A stretch of 64,000 nt of DNA from Salipiger mucosus DSM 16094 (GCF_000442255.1 NZ_KE557279.1:1228-65227), one strand, 5' to 3'; shown: positions 55,918 to 62,912, numbered from the stretch's first letter. Notes: generated by a model from the sequence alone, not told the origin. A program made the numbers and translations.

Positions 55918-56029
55918 CCCACACCGTGTTCCCCGATGACTTCGGGGGCATCATCCACGTCAGTGTAAGGGGGGCATTTTGGGACGCCGATCACCCCTCT
56001 AAGGGGTCAATTTTGCACGCCTGTTCACA

Positions 56030-56411
56030 GGAAGGTCTTTCGTAGCTTCTGCTCCAGCGATGTGATCGTGCGGGGGTTGGCCCCCTCGGCGCGGCGCTTC
56101 TCCATGAACTCGGAACACAGGTCGAACCAAGACTTCTCGGCGGCTTCCTCCTCCCCATCCTCGACCGCTTCGGGGTCGATGCCCCGCAGGACCATCCTCT
56201 TGATCTCGTCGCGCTGTTCGCGCGCGTCGGCCAGCTTGACGAGAGGATGGGGTCCGAGGGTCCGCTTTCTCTACGCACCGTTGAAACGGTAGCTGAGCTT
56301 CCACGAGCGAGCGCCGGAAGGGGTGACCTCGATGGAGAGTCCCTCTGAGTCGGCCTTGGAGTAGCGGGTGGATTTCGGTTCCAGTTTGCGGTTGACGGCT
56401 TCTGTGAGCAT
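56030..56411 (-). pseudogene. Tyrosine recombinase pseudogene, N-terminal part (DUF4102 domain)
   Basis: Starts MLTEAVNRKLEPKSTRYSKADSEGLSIEVTPSGARSWKLSYRFNG at 56411. After a TAG it continues RTLGPHPLVKLADAREQRDEIKRMVLRGIDPE, FDLCSEFMEKRRAEGANPRTI and SLEQKLRKTF. This is the arm-binding DUF4102 domain plus the start of the core-binding domain of the integrase whose C-terminal part lies at 54706-55465. It starts 191 bases from the 3' end of tRNA-Ser, the expected place for an integrase using that tRNA as attachment site. Confidence 0.85.
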
Positions 56412-56601
56412 AAGTTTCTGTCTTTCTTTTGAGAATCCCGATTTTGTTGCCCCGACAGCGCCTACCCGGCTCGGGGTAACGCGGGGGTAACAGGTGACCC
56501 CGCGACAGGTCGCGACAAAAGGTGACAGTAAGGTGATATTCCCGAAAACAAGGCGCGCGAGCGCGTCTCGTCCTGAACTTTCGGGTTATGTCAGGGGTGG
56601 A
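56412..56601. other. Spacer between integrase and tRNA-Ser
   Basis: Holds direct short repeats (GGGTAACGCGGGGGTAACAGG, 56474-56494) and CGCGACAGGTCGCGACAAAAGG (56503-56524), an iterated pattern such as integrase arm-binding or excision-factor sites. No gene is seen. The attachment core would be expected next to the tRNA 3' end. Confidence 0.35.
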
Positions 56602-56691
56602 TGGCGGAGACGAAGGGATTCGAACCCTCGAGACCCTTCCGGGCCTACTCCCTTAGCAGGGGAGCGCCTTCGACCACTCGGCCACGCCTCC
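56602..56691 (-). tRNA. tRNA-Ser (anticodon GCT)
   Basis: 90-base type II tRNA including encoded CCA: acceptor GGAGGCG/CGTCTCC-G-CCA, D arm GCCGAGTGGTCGAAGGC, anticodon arm CTCCCCTGCTAAGGGAG with GCT (plus-strand AGC at 56655-56657), a long variable arm and T arm GAGGGTTCGAATCCCTTC. It decodes AGC/AGU serine codons. The integrase pseudogene faces its 3' end. A second copy of its 5' half is at 58505-58542. Confidence 0.95.
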
Positions 56692-56962
56692 GTCGACGCG
56701 TATAGCCAAGGAAACACGGGGGTTACAAGGCGAAACTGCCCTCATCGTCAAAAATCTCCCTTCCGTCAAAAACCGCTTCAAGAGGCACTGAGAGGCACCA
56801 AGTTTGGGCAAGATCTGGTCAATTTCCCTTACAGCGAAAGCGCCCTCGAACGCGTCAAGCGTTTTGTGAGGCCGCGCAGGCCGAACGTGCCCTTGAATCT
56901 GCCAAGGTCGTTTCCGGCCGGGTCTGCACGATCCGATCTCCTTTCCAGAAGGAGGTTGGGAC

Positions 56963-57472
56963 ATGAAGACCAACAGCAAGGACCCGGGTTCTGCGAGCGC
57001 CGAAGAGCTCGCTATGTATTGGAGACTGCCCTCGGCCAGGGCTGCCCGTGAGCTCGCGCGGAAAATCGGCGTCCGCAACGTCGGCGGCCGATACGCGTGG
57101 TCTTCCATTTGGGCAGCCGAGGGGCTCGCGCCACCTCCACGATCGCGCTGGGACGAACTGAAGCTGCCACACTGCACGGCGGACGACGTCGCAGGCATCC
57201 TCGGGGAGTCGCCGCGCTCCGCCAGGCGACGCGGGTTGGCGAAGCCAGATGCGAGCTTTCCCGACCCTATCCCGCTACGGAAAAAGCCGATGCTCTGGCG
57301 AAGGGCACAGCTACGCGCCTGGCAGGCAGGATTGCCTGGGCCTGACTACAAGCGCGCCTCGACGACAGCGATGCTCTCGCCTGAAGCCTCGAAGCCCCGG
57401 CAGCGCAAGCCCGCGTGGAAAGTATTCGATCCGTGGGCTGCAGCACGATCTGCGGCCACCGGGAACGATTAG
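56963..57472 (+). CDS. Unknown small protein of an integrated element, C-terminus at an IS boundary
   Basis: 169 codons with an excellent ribosome-binding site (AGAAGGAGG at 56948-56956). Sequence is rich in Arg/Ala/Trp: SAEELAMYWRLPSARAARELARKIGVRNVGGRYAWSSIWAAEG, which looks like a MerR/excisionase-style helix-turn-helix for DNA binding, then a second similar segment TADDVAGILGESPRSARRRG. The stop codon TAG at 57470-57472 is formed at the left edge of an IS5-type element, so the original protein may have been longer. Function unknown; phage or island regulator is likely. Confidence 0.6.
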   Translation: MKTNSKDPGSASAEELAMYWRLPSARAARELARKIGVRNVGGRYAWSSIWAAEGLAPPPRSRWDELKLPHCTADDVAGILGESPRSARRRGLAKPDASFPDPIPLRKKPMLWRRAQLRAWQAGLPGPDYKRASTTAMLSPEASKPRQRKPAWKVFDPWAAARSAATGND

Positions 57473-57683
57473 GCTCAGGACCCATTGATTTGGTTGGGCG
57501 ATCGTGATTCACCGCTCGAAAATGAGCGGTGAACCTGTCTGATCTTTTCTGGTTGAGCGATGCGCAGATGGCGCGTCTTGAGCCTTACTTTCCGAAGTCG
57601 CATGGCAAGCCCCGGGTCGATGACCGGCGGGTTCTGAGTGGCATTATCTTCATCAATCGCAACGGCTTGCAGTGGCGCGACGG

Positions 57684-57721
57684 TGAGGCTCGAACCGCCA
57701 CCGGTTCGAGGCCGACCCGAA
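57684..57721 (+). repeat. Hairpin microinsertion G (type II)
   Basis: 38 bases after codons QWRD: TGAGG, hairpin CTCGAACCG-CCAC-CGGTTCGAG, then GCCGACCCGAA. Removal gives an in-frame join to GGGGAGTATGG (EYG). Aligns with E over TGAGGC..CCGCCA..GGT.CGAGGCC..CCGAA. Confidence 0.66.
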
Positions 57722-57970
57722 CGGGGAGTATGGCGCCCACAAGACACTCTACAACCGCTGGAAACGATGGAGCGATAAAGGCGTCTTCGCCCGGATCATG
57801 GCGGGGCTGGCCGCCGAGCGCGGCGAGGAGATGACTGTGATGATCGACGCCACCCATCTGAAGGCCCATCGCACGGCGTCCAGCCTGGGCGTTAAAAAGG
57901 GGGGCGTGGACGCCTGATTGGCCGAACCAAGGGCGGTATGAACACGAAGCTGCACGCCATCTGCGACAGA

Positions 57971-58010
57971 TGAGCCATGTCGCGCCATTGGTCCGAGCGA
58001 CAATGGAGAA
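57971..58010 (+). repeat. Hairpin microinsertion F (type II)
   Basis: 40 bases after codons AICDR: TGAG, stem CCATGTCGC paired with GCGACAATGG (one bulge) around loop GCCATTGGTCCGA, then AGAA. Removal restores the frame into CRPIDLF. The stem differs completely from that of E while the loop is identical. Confidence 0.68.
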
Positions 58011-58213
58011 TGCCGGCCCATCGACCTGTTCCTGACGAAGGGTCCCGTCAGCGACTACATCGGGGCGCGTGCGCTCGTCAGCGGGCTGCCCAACGTCAAG
58101 TGGCTTCACGGAGATCGCGGCTACGATGCCGACCGGTTCAGAGAAGCCTTGCAGGACAAGAAGATATGTCCTTGCATCCCGGGCCGGAAGAAACGGAAGA
58201 CGCCCGTCCGGCC

Positions 58214-58254
58214 CCCTTTCGTGACATTGCTGCGCAATGCACTGCCGGGCAATG
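58214..58254 (+). repeat. Hairpin microinsertion C (type I)
   Basis: 41 bases between codons PVRP and DKRRYK: CCCTTTCGTGA, hairpin CATTGC-TGC-GCAATG, then CACTGCCGGGCAATG. Removal restores frame and the expected protein length exactly. Nearly identical to copy A, which sits in a different IS5 subgroup 15 kb away. Confidence 0.7.
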
Positions 58255-58504
58255 GACAAGCGGCGGTACAAACGCCGTAATCGCATCGAGATCATGTTCG
58301 GCAGGCTCCAGGACTGGCGGCGCGTTGCAACGCGGTACGACCGATGCCCGAAGACCTTCTTCTCGGCGATCGCACTCGCCGCAACCGTCATCTTCTGGCT
58401 GTGAGCGGGAACGAGTCCTGAGCCCCGGCAATGCTGGCAAGGACTTGTCAATTCCAGGCCGGCATCCAGAAACGTCCTCTATTTCCAGTGATTTAAAGTC
58501 CTCA

Positions 58505-58542
58505 AGCAGGCGGACCACCTTCGACCACTCGGCTACGTCTCC
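58505..58542 (-). other. Half tRNA-Ser(GCT) remnant (5' half)
   Basis: GGAGACGTAGCCGAGTGGTC followed by GAAGGTGGTCCGCCTGCT matches the 5' half of the tRNA-Ser at 56602-56691 from its first base to the anticodon, then homology stops. Same strand as the intact gene, so the 1.85 kb between is bracketed by a direct repeat. Likely an attachment-site scar. The rest of 58425-58722 holds nothing else I can support. Confidence 0.6.
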
Positions 58543-58722
58543 GCTGATCCGTCTTGGGGGCAGACGCGGAGAAACAAGCCGATAATGGGGTCATGTTCGA
58601 TTCCGCGGATACGGCGCGGGACGCCGTCGCGGAAAGCGCGAGGGCCGCGCCGGGGATGACCGGCGCGGCCCTGCGGGTACAGGCGGACGCCAGCCCAATG
58701 GTCGGCGTCCGTCCGCGCCGGG

Positions 58723-59570
58723 TCAGTCGGCGGCAACCGCCTCCTGGCGCTGCTCGCCGAGCTTGTCGATTCGCAGCTCCATCACGTCGCCGGGCTTCAC
58801 GAAGCGCTGCGGGTTCATGCCCATGCCCACGCCCGACGGGCGTGCCCGTCGGCGATGATGTCGCCCGGCATCAGCTTCATGAACTTCGACAGGTAGCTGA
58901 CGATCTCGGCCACGCCGAAGATCATGTCCGAGGTGTCGCTGTCCTGAACGGTCTTGCCGTTGAGATCGAGCGAGAGCTTGAGCGCCTGCGGGTCGCCCAC
59001 CTCGTCCGCGGTCACGAGGTACGGACCGCAGGGGCCGAAGGTGGGGGCCGACTTGCCCTTGATCCACTGGCCGCCGCGCTCGATCTGGAAGGCGCGCTCG
59101 GACATGTCGTTTATGACGCAGTAGCCCGCGACGTAATCGAGGGCGTCGGCCTCGGAGACGTAGAGCGTCTCGCGGCCGATCACCACGCCCAGCTCGACCT
59201 CCCAGTCGGTCTTTTCCGAGCCGCGCGGGATGACGACCGGATCGAAGGGACCCGACAGCGCCGAGGTCGCCTTGTTGAAGACGATCGGCTCCTTCGGCGG
59301 CTCTGCGCCGGTCTCGGCCGCGTGCTTGGCGTAGTTCAGGCCGATGCAGAAGAAGTTCGGCACCGAGGCGAGGCAGGCGCCGACGCGCTCGTCCGCCGAC
59401 AGCTCGGGCATGGCCGACAGGTCAAGCGCGCGGATGGCGTCCAGCGCCTCCAGCGACACGCCCTGCCCGGCAAAGTCCGGCACCACGCCGGAGACGTCGC
59501 GGATCACGCCGCCGTCATCCAGAACGGCGGGTTTCTCGGCGCCGGGAGCGCCCACTCTGAGAAGCTTCAT
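58723..59570 (-). pseudogene. Fumarylacetoacetate hydrolase-family protein, frameshifted near the C-terminus
   Basis: A 280-residue FAH-family protein (ureidoglycolate lyase/2-keto-3-deoxy-fuconate hydrolase type): FFCIGLNYAKHAAETG, PIVFNKATSALSGPFDPVVIP, DWEVELGVVIGR (metal Glu), GYCVINDMSERAFQIERGGQWIKGKSAPTFGP. The frame breaks after MPGDII; instead of the expected TGTPxGVGMG it reads ADGHARRAWAWA and stops. The correct ending (GVGMGMNPQRFVKPGDVMELRIDKLGEQ) continues in another frame to the stop at 58723. Two extra bases lie in a 20-base perfect palindrome at 58833-58852. Its ATG overlaps the gntR stop by four bases. It may still fold partly, but loses a conserved loop. Confidence 0.8.
58833..58852. 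repeat. Perfect 20-base palindrome at the frameshift
   Basis: CCGACGGGCGTGCCCGTCGG: arms CCGACGGGC and GCCCGTCGG around GT. Family comparison suggests an ancestral imperfect palindrome; both inferred single-base additions make the arms match perfectly. Confidence 0.7.
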
Positions 59571-60271
59571 GTCTGTCCTTTCTGCTTCGTTCCCTCCGGC
59601 GCCTCGGCTTCCGCCTTGCGCGCCGCGTTGTCGGCTTCCATCGCCGCGACAATGTCTTCGGCGAGGTTGCCCAGATGCTGGTCCAGCGCCACCTCGACCG
59701 CCACGGGGTCGCGGTCGCGCAGGGCCGTCATGATTGCGCTGTGGTGGCTGACCACCCGTTCGCGGTTGCGCCGCATGGTGGCCGACAGGAACCGCGCACG
59801 CCAGAGCCGCGCAAGGTAGGAGCGGTGGGTGTCGGCCAGCGCCGCGTTGTGCGCGGCCTCGGCGATCTTGCGGTGGAAGGCCATGTCGATCTCGAAGAGA
59901 TCGAGCGCATCGGCCGTGTCGTAGGCTTCGGCGATCTGCTGGCTGAGCGAATCGAGTTCGTCGAGATCGGCCTCCGTCGCCTCGTGGCAGGCGATCTGCG
60001 CCGAGAGCTTCTCGAGCGCGAGCAGCACAACCACCTGGTCGTGGACTTCCTTGACGGTGGGCTGTGCCACGACCGGGCTGCGCGACGGGCGGAGGACGAC
60101 CAGGCCCTCCTTGGCGAGGATGCGGATCGCCTCGCGCATGGGGGTCCGGCTCACGCCCAGTTCGGCCGCGTTGTCGCGTTCCTTGATCGTGGTATCCGGG
60201 GGCAACTTGCCCCGCAGGATATCGCGCCGAAGCTGGTCGGCGATATGCTCCGGCAAGGTGCTGTCAGACAT
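59567..60271 (-). CDS. GntR-family (FadR/VanR-type) transcriptional regulator
   Basis: 234 residues: winged HTH at about 8-75 (IADQLRRDILRGKLPPDTTIKERDNAAELGVSRTPMREAIRILAKEGLVVLRPSRSPVV), then an all-helical FCD effector domain with metal/ligand histidines (DLFEIDMAFHRKIAEAAHN; SHHSAIMTALRDRD; LDQHLGNLAEDI). It is divergent from a TRAP transporter operon, with its palindromes in between, and coupled to the FAH gene. The probable ligand is the transported organic acid or its product. Start at 60271; a longer frame to 60364 runs through the operator and is not used. Confidence 0.92.
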   Translation of the reverse strand: MSDSTLPEHIADQLRRDILRGKLPPDTTIKERDNAAELGVSRTPMREAIRILAKEGLVVLRPSRSPVVAQPTVKEVHDQVVVLLALEKLSAQIACHEATEADLDELDSLSQQIAEAYDTADALDLFEIDMAFHRKIAEAAHNAALADTHRSYLARLWRARFLSATMRRNRERVVSHHSAIMTALRDRDPVAVEVALDQHLGNLAEDIVAAMEADNAARKAEAEAPEGTKQKGQT

Positions 60272-60349
60272 CCAAAGGCGCTCCGTGTCCAAGACTTGCT
60301 TGGAGTTACTAGAGGTCCCCGCTGAGGGGAAGGAGACCTTGGCATGATG

Positions 60350-60367
60350 TTTTTGGTATACCAAAAA
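60350..60367. promoter_or_regulatory. GntR operator O1 (perfect palindrome)
   Basis: TTTTTGGTATACCAAAAA, a perfect 18-base palindrome in the divergent gntR-dctP1 region, with the TGGTATACCA core typical of FadR-type GntR regulators. It lies 79 bases before gntR's start and 120 bases before dctP1. Confidence 0.8.
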
Positions 60368-60486
60368 TCGTTGATTGTGAAGCCCCGATTACCTTAGCGT
60401 CACGATCGGACGGCATGCCAGATGCCGTCCGGCGCCAAGGGAGGGCGCCGGTAACAGACTGCAAGAACGTCTCGGGAGGAGACCAC

Positions 60487-61503
60487 ATGTCATTGAAACT
60501 CTTTTTGAAAGGTGCCGCGCTCGCCGCGGTGGCCGCCACCCCCGCCCTGTCGCAGGAGGTCACCCTGCGCATCCAGACGCACTATGCGACCGAGCATCCC
60601 TCCGGGAAGATGGCGGCCCAGTTCGCCGATGACGTCGAGACCATGTCGGGCGGCGAAATCGACATCGAGATGTTCTACTCGTCCTCGGTCGTCGCCTCGA
60701 CCGAGACCTTCGACGCGGCCATCAACGGCATCCTCGACTGCGACATGACCTCGGGCGCCTACCAGACCGGCAAGAACGCCGGCTTCCAGTTCGTCGGCGA
60801 CATCATGGGCGGCTACGAGACTCCCTGGCAGCAGCTTTCGTGGCTCTACTACGGCGACGGCATGGCAGCCGCGCAGGAGCTCTACAACGCGCAGGGCATG
60901 CAACTGATCGGCTGGTGGCTCTACGGACAGGAATCGCTGTCGTCCTCGACCCCGATCGCGGGCATGGAGGATCTCGAGGGCTGGAAATTCCGTTCGCCCC
61001 CGGGCATGGAAACCGAGATCTTCGAGGAACTCGGCGCATCGCCCATCGTGATGGACTTCACCGAGATCTTCACCGCGCTCGAGACCGGCATCATCGACGG
61101 CGCCGACGCCTCGGGTCTCTACAACAACGTGGGCCTGGGCCTCTACGACATCGTGAGCCACGCCACCTACCCCGGCTTCCACTCGCAGCCCTCGGACCAC
61201 CTGGCGTGCAACCAGGCCGTCTGGGAAGGTCTCAGCGAAAAGCACCAGCGGATCATCGAGACCGCGATGCAGAAGCTGACGCTGCAGGTCGCGCTGTCGA
61301 TGGAGAAGCGCAATGCCGAGGCCGCGGCACAGCTGCAGGAGCAGGGCGTGACGCTGCATGACTGGTCCGCCGAGGATCGCGCGGCCTTCCGCGAGGCGGC
61401 GCAGTCGGCCTGGGACAGCTGGGCGGAGCGTACCCCCGAGGCCGCGTCGCTGGTCGAGAGCCACAAGACCTACATGCGTCAACTCGGCCTGATCTCCGAC
61501 TGA
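60487..61503 (+). CDS. TRAP transporter substrate-binding protein DctP (copy 1)
   Basis: 338 residues: signal peptide to about residue 22 (ATPALSQ), then a DctP-family fold with RIQTHYATEHPSGKMAAQFADDVETMSGGEIDIEMFYSSSVV, the ligand-contact stretch DLEGWKFRSPPGMETEIFEELGASPIVMDFTEIFTALETGIIDGADASG, and AMQKLTLQVALSMEKRNAEAAAQLQEQGVTL. The MDFTEIFTALETG motif resembles binding proteins for keto or sugar-related acids. ATG at 60487 follows GGGAGGAGACC. Nearly identical in design to the next gene. It is regulated from O1. Confidence 0.93.
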   Translation: MSLKLFLKGAALAAVAATPALSQEVTLRIQTHYATEHPSGKMAAQFADDVETMSGGEIDIEMFYSSSVVASTETFDAAINGILDCDMTSGAYQTGKNAGFQFVGDIMGGYETPWQQLSWLYYGDGMAAAQELYNAQGMQLIGWWLYGQESLSSSTPIAGMEDLEGWKFRSPPGMETEIFEELGASPIVMDFTEIFTALETGIIDGADASGLYNNVGLGLYDIVSHATYPGFHSQPSDHLACNQAVWEGLSEKHQRIIETAMQKLTLQVALSMEKRNAEAAAQLQEQGVTLHDWSAEDRAAFREAAQSAWDSWAERTPEAASLVESHKTYMRQLGLISD

Positions 61504-61536
61504 TCGCGGCCGGTCCGCGTTTCGCGACACCACATG

Positions 61537-61563
61537 CGGCGGCGCCCGAATCGGGCGCCGCCG
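61537..61563 (+). terminator. Terminator-like hairpin after dctP1
   Basis: CGGCGGCGCCCGA / TCGGGCGCCGCCG, a 13-bp perfect stem with a one-base spacer, followed by TTTCCGTTT. Intrinsic terminator of moderate strength. Confidence 0.65.
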
Positions 61564-61760
61564 TTTCCGTTTGGCAGATTCGCACCGCGCGCTTCGGAAG
61601 GGGATTCGCCGGGTGCGCTCGCCCCTGAAGAACGCTGCGACGCAGCAATCGTGCCCATGACGCCCCCTGCCCCGCGACCCCGCGCCGCAAGCTACGCCCG
61701 ATCCGTCCCAAAAGCCTTGAATCAACGGCTTGACAGAATCGAAGCACCACAAAATCGGAT

Positions 61761-61772
61761 TTGGTATACCAA
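61761..61772. promoter_or_regulatory. GntR operator O2
   Basis: TTGGTATACCAA, the core of O1 with flanking A runs (AAAATCGGAT..AAAAAACC). It is 118 bases upstream of dctP2. Confidence 0.72.
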
Positions 61773-61816
61773 AAAACCGTTGAAAGGACCGCACCGACTG
61801 CGCTAGCGTCCCCTTC

Positions 61817-61830
61817 GATGGTATACCATC
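61817..61830. promoter_or_regulatory. GntR operator O3
   Basis: GATGGTATACCATC, a perfect 14-base palindrome with the same TGGTATACCA core, 55 bases (centre to centre) from O2 and 60 bases upstream of dctP2. Confidence 0.7.
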
Positions 61831-61889
61831 TGGCGCATTGAGGGAGCGCCACGGAACCGGGGCGCGTGCCCCCTTCAGGGAGGAAACCT

Positions 61890-62912
61890 ATGAAATTGAA
61901 GTCCGTTCTGAAAACCGCCGCCTGCGCCGCTGTCGTCGCAGTGCCGGCCATGGCGCAGGATGTCACCCTGCGCATGCAGACGCACTACGCGACCGAGCAC
62001 CCCACGGGTCAGGCGCTGGCGCGTTTCATCGACGACGTCCAGACCATGTCCGACGGCAATATCGCCATCGAGATGTTCTATTCGTCCTCTGTCGTCGCAA
62101 CGACCGAAACCTTTGACGCTGCCATCAACGGCATCGTCGACTGCGACGCCACCGGCGGCGCCTACCAGACCGGCAAGAACCCGGCTTTCCAGTTCGTCGG
62201 CGACCTGATGGGCGGCTACGACACGCCGTGGCAGCAGTACAGCTGGCTGTACTACGGCGGCGGCTACGAGGCGGCACAGAAGCTCTACAACGAGCAGAAC
62301 ATGCAGCTGATCGGCTGGTCGATCTACGGCCAGGAATCGCTGTCCTCCTCGACGCCGATCGCCGGCCCCGAGGATCTCGAAGGCTGGAAGTTCCGTTCGC
62401 CCCCGGGCATGGAAACCGAGATCTTCGAAGAGCTCGGCGCATCGCCCATCGTGATGGACTTCACTGAGATCTTCACCGCGCTGGAAACCGGCATCATCGA
62501 CGGCGCCGACGCGTCCGGCCTTGCCAACAACGTGGGCCTCGGCCTTTACGACATCGTGAAGCACGCCACCTACCCGGGCTTCCACTCGATGCCGGCCGAC
62601 CACCTGGCCTGCAACAAGGACGTCTGGGACGGCCTGACCGAGGCGCAGCGCCGGATCATCGACACCGCCTGGCAGAAGCTGTCCTTCCACATTGCCCTCT
62701 ACAACGAGAAGGCAAACTCGGAAGCGGCCGCACAGCTGCAGGAGCAGGGCGTGACCCTGCACGCATGGTCCGACGAAGACCGCAAGGCCTTCCGCGAAGC
62801 CGCTCAGGTTGCCTGGGAGCGCTGGGGCGACAAGAACGAACAGGCCCGCGCAATCCTCGAGAGCCACAAGGCGTACCTCACGGACCTCGGCCTGCTGGGC
62901 AGCGACAGCTGA
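61890..62912 (+). CDS. TRAP transporter substrate-binding protein DctP (copy 2)
   Basis: 340 residues, signal peptide to about residue 22 (VPAMAQ), then sequence parallel to copy 1 throughout: MQTHYATEHPTGQALARFIDDVQTMSDGNIAIEMFYSSSVVATTETFDAAINGIVDCDATGGAYQTGKNPAFQFVGDLMGGYDTPWQQ, same MDFTEIFTALETGIIDGADASG. Differences are concentrated near residues 120-135 and at the C-terminus. With DctQ and DctM downstream it forms the full transporter; copy 1 could deliver to the same membrane unit with other ligand preference. GGGAGGAAACCT precedes the ATG. Confidence 0.93.
   Translation: MKLKSVLKTAACAAVVAVPAMAQDVTLRMQTHYATEHPTGQALARFIDDVQTMSDGNIAIEMFYSSSVVATTETFDAAINGIVDCDATGGAYQTGKNPAFQFVGDLMGGYDTPWQQYSWLYYGGGYEAAQKLYNEQNMQLIGWSIYGQESLSSSTPIAGPEDLEGWKFRSPPGMETEIFEELGASPIVMDFTEIFTALETGIIDGADASGLANNVGLGLYDIVKHATYPGFHSMPADHLACNKDVWDGLTEAQRRIIDTAWQKLSFHIALYNEKANSEAAAQLQEQGVTLHAWSDEDRKAFREAAQVAWERWGDKNEQARAILESHKAYLTDLGLLGSDS

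Larger units (their letters stand above)
55466..56029 (-). mobile_element. IS21-family fragment inserted in the integrase gene
   Basis: It contains an IS21 terminal region (TGACCCCTTAGAGGGGTGAT on the minus strand, 55991-56010) and the N-terminal part of IstA. It breaks off at 55466 with FDWR-stop, where IstA should continue into its DDE domain. The right junction is near GTGAACAG at 56022-56029. It separates the two integrase halves. Confidence 0.75.
57529..58404 (+). pseudogene. IS5-family transposase pseudogene 3 with three hairpin microinsertions
   Basis: One transposase reads across frames: LSDAQMARLEPYFPKSHGKPRVDDRRVLSGIIFINRNGLQWRD, insertion G, EYGAHKTLYNRWKRWSDKGVFARIMAGLAAERGEE, VMIDATHLKAHRTASSLGVKKGG (first Asp), a one-base loss near 57905, RLIGRTKGGMNTKLHAICD, insertion F, RPIDLFLTKGPVSDYIGARALVSGLPNVKWLHGDRGYDADRFREAL (second Asp), KKICPCIPGRKKRKTPVR, insertion C, DKRRYKRRNRIEIMFGRLQDWRRVATRYDRCPKTFFSAIALAATVIFWL (catalytic Glu). 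Removing F, G and C restores the local frame each time. Otherwise the coding sequence is nearly complete. Confidence 0.88.
57472..58424 (+). mobile_element. IS5-family element 3, both ends present
   Basis: Terminal inverted repeats GGCTCAGGACCCATTGATTT (left, 57472) and GGCTCAGGACTCGTTCCCGC (right, reverse complement ending 58424) bound a 953-bp element holding one transposase pseudogene. The terminal repeats differ from the TTGTTGCGCAA ends of remnants 1 and 2, so it is a different IS5 subgroup. I see no matching target duplication outside the ends. Confidence 0.85.
61504..61889. promoter_or_regulatory. Intergenic region with terminator and two GntR-type operators
   Basis: 386 bases between the dctP paralogues. 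Contains a GC-rich terminator-like hairpin (61537-61563), then two TGGTATACCA-type palindromes (61761-61772 and 61817-61830) in the last 130 bases, meaning dctP2 has its own regulated promoter. No gene is seen; nothing else is recognised. Confidence 0.65.

Noticed and set aside
42874-58254. Interpreting the hairpin microinsertions as integron attC sites or a CRISPR array
   Set aside because: They are scattered in three transposase genes, not in array, lack attC R'/R'' cores and carry no spacers.
42874-58254. Interpreting the microinsertions as in-frame palindromic coding elements (Rickettsia-type)
   Set aside because: Their lengths (38-43) are mostly not multiples of three and they disrupt the frame instead of extending the protein.
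57585-58451. A 288-codon minus-strand frame opposite IS5 element 3
   Set aside because: The real transposase lies on the plus strand, with DDE motifs and terminal repeats in the matching orientation.
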